8,367 nucleotides of DNA from contig CAYFHQ010000135.1 of the NCBI GenBank assembly GCA_964342805.1, forward strand, positions 1 through 8,367, in the 5' to 3' direction. Shown here in pieces: positions 5,226-8,367 of the stretch. The DNA is from CAYFHQ01 sp964342805 (GTDB lineage Bacteria; Bacillota; Clostridia; Peptostreptococcales; Acidaminobacteraceae). Below the pieces are notes generated by a model that was not told the DNA's origin, did not search any database, and worked only from the letters and a program-made list of their open reading frames with translations. The first letter of the stretch is position 1. The number at the start of each line of letters is the position of its first letter. A program made the translations under genes and the position numbers.

Positions 5226-7286
5226 ATGCGCTTTCGAACAAAACTGCTACTCTTCATTATTCCATTAATACTTCTTCCTATCGTCATTGTCACCGTGATT
5301 TTTATTCAGAATACCACTGAAAATGTCTCGACCCTTCAATTTGAACTTATGGCAACCCGCCTACAGACCATAGAAGGACGGGGACGATCGGAGCACGATA
5401 TCCTGACCCGGCTCAATTTGGAAGGGTCTCCTTTCTATGTGCGTAGTGCCCAGCAAAAACTCTTTGACCTCATAGAAGGTACCCATGTACCTGGAGGTTT
5501 TATCTATGTAACCGACTCCCAAGGGGAAATTGTCTACTACCCCAAAGAACGGGCGATCTCAGACGGCATCGTTTCAGCCAATAACGCTCATTTTAGGACC
5601 AATAGTTTGCCCAATAGCCCGCATCAATTCAACCTGGCCCAAAGAAGTTATATATCCTTCCACACCCGACTGGAAGAATGGGACTGGGTCATCGTGGTGG
5701 TTTCCGAAGAGGAGGTCATATACGCCGGGATCAATACGGCTGTCCGTACCACCATTACCTCTGGAACTGTTGTGGCCATTATTGGGATCTCCTTGCTCTA
5801 TTTGATCTCCCAAAGTATTAGCAAACCCATTGAACTCTTGATCGACGAAAGCCGTAAACTCAGTGAAGGCCACTTGGACGCCCGGGTGGACATCCGCTCG
5901 GGAGACGAGTTTCAAGAGTTGGGCCAGGCCTTCAACGAAATGGCCCAGCGGCTAGACCAAAACTTCAAGCACATTGAAGACCAAATGCGGGAAATCCAGA
6001 CGGTCACCAATGAACTCAAAGAAAGTGAGTCCACCCTAAAAGGTGTCTTCAACCAAGCTTTTCAATTGGTCGGCCTCATTGACCGGAATGGTCTATTCAT
6101 AGAAATCAATGACACTGGTGTACAGTTTGTGGGTACCCCCCGGGACCAAATGATTGGCAAGCCCATTTGGGAAACACCTTTTTGGAACCACAGCCCCAGT
6201 GAAAAATATGTGATCCAGCGGTTTATCGACCGGGCTCTGACTGGGGAGCTGGTACGGCAGGAACTGCTTTACCAGGGCAAGGTCAACCTGGACTTTTCCA
6301 TTAAACCGGTCTTCGATGGCCAAGGCCATGTGGTTAAAATGATTGTAGAGGCCAGGGACATAACCGTCCTCAAACACAAGGAAAGGGAACTTGAGATCCT
6401 AAACGAAGAATTGGAGGGTCGGATCGTCCACCGGACCAGGGAGTTAACCACAACCAATGAGGAGCTCCTTCGGACCAAGGATGAACTGGAATACTCCATT
6501 GGGACCTTGAAGCAAACCCAGGAGCAGTTGATTGAGTCAGAAAAACTGGCCTCCTTAGGGTCTGTTGTGGCAGGGATCTCCCATGAGGTCAATACCCCTT
6601 TGGGGATCGCCGTTACCCTGGTGTCCCATATCCACCAGGAAATCAGGGACATAGTAGAAGCCAATGAAGACCGCCGCCTGACCAAGTCTGCTTTTACCAC
6701 CTTCCTTGACACCATGAAAGAGGAGTCAGACTTGACCCTAAAGAACTTAAAACACGCTTCTGAGTTGATCTCAGGCTTTAAGATGATCGCAGTGGACCAG
6801 TCCAGCCATGAAATGCGGCGGTTTGAACTGAATGGCTACTTGCATGAGATCCTCAATACCCTCCACCCCCAGTTGAAGAAAACAAGCCACGAGGTCCTCA
6901 TAGAGTGTCCAGAGGATATTTATATGGATAGTTACCCTGGAGCCTTATTCCAAATACTGAGTAACTTAATCATGAACACCCTGATCCATGGTTTTTATGA
7001 ACTGGAAAACGGCCTTATTACCATCCATGTGACTGAGCTGGAAAGCCGTGTCCAGATTGTCTATGAAGACAACGGCCGGGGAATTCCACCAGAGGACTTA
7101 AGTCGGATCTTCCAGCCCTTCTATACCACTGCCCGGGGCCGAGGCAGTAGCGGACTGGGACTCCACATTGTATATAACCTGGCCCACAACGTCCTTATGG
7201 GAGACCTGACCTGTCATAGCGTGGTGGGCAATGGGGTCATGTTCAACATGACGATCCCTAAAAAGGTAGACGGCTTTGTTCTATAG
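5226..7286 (+). CDS. Membrane sensor histidine kinase (Cache-like sensor, HAMP, PAS, HisKA, HATPase)
   Basis: The 686-residue protein has a first membrane helix at about 7-27, an outside domain of about 150 residues (28-177), and a second helix at about 178-196. The pattern GGFIYVTDSQGEIVYYP followed by WDWVIVVVS suggests a Cache-type ligand sensor. HAMP follows at ~197-249 and a PAS domain at ~268-385, then a long coiled coil to ~440. The HisKA region carries the phospho-accepting His453 in GISHEVNTPLG. The ATPase domain has the N box (NLIMNTLIHGF, 580-590), G1 DNGRGI (615-620), the F box FQPFYTT and G2 GSSGLGL (640-646). All catalytic parts look intact, so it should autophosphorylate. AGGAGG sits six bases before ATG 5226. 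It is divergent from the sigma-54-type ato operon and 16 nt before a binding-protein gene. No response regulator is in the window. An AtoS-like role is inference from position. Confidence 0.92.
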   Translation: MRFRTKLLLFIIPLILLPIVIVTVIFIQNTTENVSTLQFELMATRLQTIEGRGRSEHDILTRLNLEGSPFYVRSAQQKLFDLIEGTHVPGGFIYVTDSQGEIVYYPKERAISDGIVSANNAHFRTNSLPNSPHQFNLAQRSYISFHTRLEEWDWVIVVVSEEEVIYAGINTAVRTTITSGTVVAIIGISLLYLISQSISKPIELLIDESRKLSEGHLDARVDIRSGDEFQELGQAFNEMAQRLDQNFKHIEDQMREIQTVTNELKESESTLKGVFNQAFQLVGLIDRNGLFIEINDTGVQFVGTPRDQMIGKPIWETPFWNHSPSEKYVIQRFIDRALTGELVRQELLYQGKVNLDFSIKPVFDGQGHVVKMIVEARDITVLKHKERELEILNEELEGRIVHRTRELTTTNEELLRTKDELEYSIGTLKQTQEQLIESEKLASLGSVVAGISHEVNTPLGIAVTLVSHIHQEIRDIVEANEDRRLTKSAFTTFLDTMKEESDLTLKNLKHASELISGFKMIAVDQSSHEMRRFELNGYLHEILNTLHPQLKKTSHEVLIECPEDIYMDSYPGALFQILSNLIMNTLIHGFYELENGLITIHVTELESRVQIVYEDNGRGIPPEDLSRIFQPFYTTARGRGSSGLGLHIVYNLAHNVLMGDLTCHSVVGNGVMFNMTIPKKVDGFVL

Positions 7287-7302
7287 AAAGGATGTGAACA
7301 CA

Positions 7303-8280
7303 ATGAAAAGACTCCATAGACCTCCTCTCCTACTGGCCCTGGTATTCCTCATGGTCCTAGTGGGCTGTTCACAGCCGGTTGGACCCTCTACTGAAGGACC
7401 TGGCCCCCTTAGCCAGGAAGAAACGCCTTCCAGTGGCAAGTTGGCTGCAGACAAGTCTTTCATAGAATATGCCAACCTCACCCAGGTGGAAGCCTCCTAC
7501 TTGAAGCAGTTGACCCGTGGCAATGGACTCACCGTGGCTATTAGGGAACTGGACTATGTGTACATGCCCACAGACGACGGGTCCATTAACGGATTTAACT
7601 ACAGGCTTTTATGGGCCTTTTCCCAAGAAACTGGGGTGAACCTTGAACTCAAGTTCATTGATTCCTTCAGCCAGTACTTTGAAACCAATGGAACAGTCCC
7701 TGAACATGTCCAAACGGACGCCACGATCATATACATTCCTGACCTCCTTCAAGAAGTAGACCTCTACTGCGACGTTCTTACGGTTGTCCCCTGGCGGGAA
7801 AAACTCTTCCGCTTCGTCAAGACGGTACCGGTCAGAGAAATGCTCGTCGTTCGTGAAGGTGAAGAACTGACCAGCCTCCACCAGCTGGATGGAAAAATCG
7901 TCACCAATATCAAGGACACCTCCTACGAAGCCACCCTCCGGGGCCTTCAAAGGGACCTCAATATTGACTTTGACTACGTTTATGTGGAAGCCGACTTCAT
8001 GCAGCAGGAAAAACTCCTCAATGGTGAAGTAGACGTGGTCATCCAGGACTCCCTTGTGGCCCTAAATGAGATCAAAAAACACGAGGGCCTCAGCATGACC
8101 ATTCCAGCCAGTCCCTTGCAACACTTGGGCTGGGGAGTCAAACATGACGACGTGATCTTGGGGGATATACTGGACAAATTTATTATTTATGCCCAGGACT
8201 CGGGCCTTCTGGAGGAGATCTGGCAGGATGAGTATGGGATTACCATGTTTGAGTATTTGCAGTTGATGTCTGGGGAGTGA
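7303..8280 (+). CDS. Lipoprotein of the family-3 extracellular solute-binding type
   Basis: The 325-residue product starts with a basic end and hydrophobic stretch closing in the lipobox LVGC (Cys22), so it should be lipid-anchored outside the membrane. A Ser/Pro/Gly/Glu-rich linker runs to about residue 48. The part from ~75 to 320 reads like a two-lobed family-3 solute-binding domain: LTVAIRELDYVYMPTDDGSINGFNYRL-type opening, the central YCDVLTVVPWREKLFRFVKTV, then LVVREGEELTSLHQLDGKIV, GEVDVVIQDS, and the ending GLLEEIWQDEYG. ATG 7303 is chosen because it gives the proper signal peptide and AAAGGA lies ten bases upstream; an in-frame TTG at 7276 overlaps the kinase gene and GTG 7294 is too close to the ribosome site. 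No permease or ATPase gene accompanies it in the window. Co-transcription with the kinase suggests it may present a ligand to the sensor; that is inference. Confidence 0.87.
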   Translation: MKRLHRPPLLLALVFLMVLVGCSQPVGPSTEGPGPLSQEETPSSGKLAADKSFIEYANLTQVEASYLKQLTRGNGLTVAIRELDYVYMPTDDGSINGFNYRLLWAFSQETGVNLELKFIDSFSQYFETNGTVPEHVQTDATIIYIPDLLQEVDLYCDVLTVVPWREKLFRFVKTVPVREMLVVREGEELTSLHQLDGKIVTNIKDTSYEATLRGLQRDLNIDFDYVYVEADFMQQEKLLNGEVDVVIQDSLVALNEIKKHEGLSMTIPASPLQHLGWGVKHDDVILGDILDKFIIYAQDSGLLEEIWQDEYGITMFEYLQLMSGE

Positions 8281-8293
8281 TTGGGACCATACA

Positions 8294-8362
8294 CACGCGT
8301 GCAGTCGTAGGAGCCTATGTTCCTTGCGCCTTGCTGGGCTACATACACGCGTGAAGCCGTAG
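8294..8362. repeat. Two 17-bp direct repeats, 52 bp apart, each beginning with the palindrome CACGCGTG
   Basis: CACGCGTGCAGTCGTAG (8294-8310) and CACGCGTGAAGCCGTAG (8346-8362) agree at 15 of 17 positions, and both are preceded by CATACAC-like bases. Because CACGCGTG is its own reverse complement, the copies can also pair with each other, and GTAG (8307-8310) can pair with CTAC (8339-8342), forming a weak large hairpin. No T run is seen before the window ends. It may be an intergenic repeat, the start of an array, or part of a termination structure. Confidence 0.5.
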
Positions 8363-8367
8363 TTTCA

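Noticed and set aside
6269..6715. 148-residue minus-strand open frame inside the kinase gene
   Set aside because: Ser/Leu-rich sequence typical of antisense frames, lying over the coiled-coil and HisKA region of the kinase.
7276..7302. Start of the binding protein at TTG 7276 or GTG 7294
   Set aside because: TTG 7276 lies inside the kinase gene with no ribosome site and spoils the signal peptide; GTG 7294 is about one base from the AAAGGA site. ATG 7303 fits both spacing and the lipoprotein signal.
8294..8362. CRISPR array
   Set aside because: Only two imperfect 17-bp copies are visible, the repeat is too short, and no cas gene is present.

Overview
The window reads as a piece of a low-to-mid-GC anaerobic Firmicute, probably from Clostridia (inference). 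The grounds are strong GGAGG-type ribosome sites, U-tailed hairpin terminators, a clostridial-style acetoacetate CoA-transferase/thiolase set, a lipoprotein solute-binding protein, and a secreted protein with a copper-amine-oxidase-like N-terminal domain. No rRNA, tRNA, CRISPR array, insertion sequence or phage gene was seen. Coding density is high, and the strands switch once, at about 4.92-5.23 kb.

Minus strand, read right to left. An operon encodes CoA-transferase subunit A (4922-4272), subunit B (4269-3619) and acetyl-CoA acetyltransferase (3568-2390), and ends at a clear intrinsic terminator (2353-2313). Together the products activate acetoacetate with CoA from acetyl-CoA or butyryl-CoA and cleave it to two acetyl-CoA, or run in reverse. 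Next comes a six-helix ABC-transporter-like membrane gene (2271-1408) cut by one in-frame TAG. After it lies a secreted protein running off the left edge (1317-1), with a copper-amine-oxidase-N domain and five Asp-box (BNR) repeats. The hairpin between these two genes looks like a terminator, yet its 3' arm contains the Shine-Dalgarno of the secreted-protein gene.

Divergent control region (4923-5225). The CoA-transferase operon has a near-perfect sigma-54 (-24/-12) promoter at 4976-4961. Further upstream are two 19-bp direct repeats 103 bp apart, each with a TGTA-N10-TACA dyad, and a separate TGCC/GGCA palindrome. This is the expected layout for a sigma-54 promoter driven by an enhancer-binding protein, and it parallels the AtoSC-controlled ato operon of E. 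coli, though the order and composition differ.

Plus strand. A membrane sensor histidine kinase (5226-7286; sensor domain, HAMP, PAS, HisKA, HATPase) is followed 16 nt later by a lipoprotein of the family-3 solute-binding type (7303-8280). No permease or response regulator is visible, so the pair may form a sensing unit whose regulator lies outside the window. The last 87 bases hold two copies of a 17-bp repeat, 52 bp apart.

The most interesting parts are the sigma-54 control region beside a kinase/binding-protein pair, the amber-split membrane gene, and the terminator with an embedded ribosome site.
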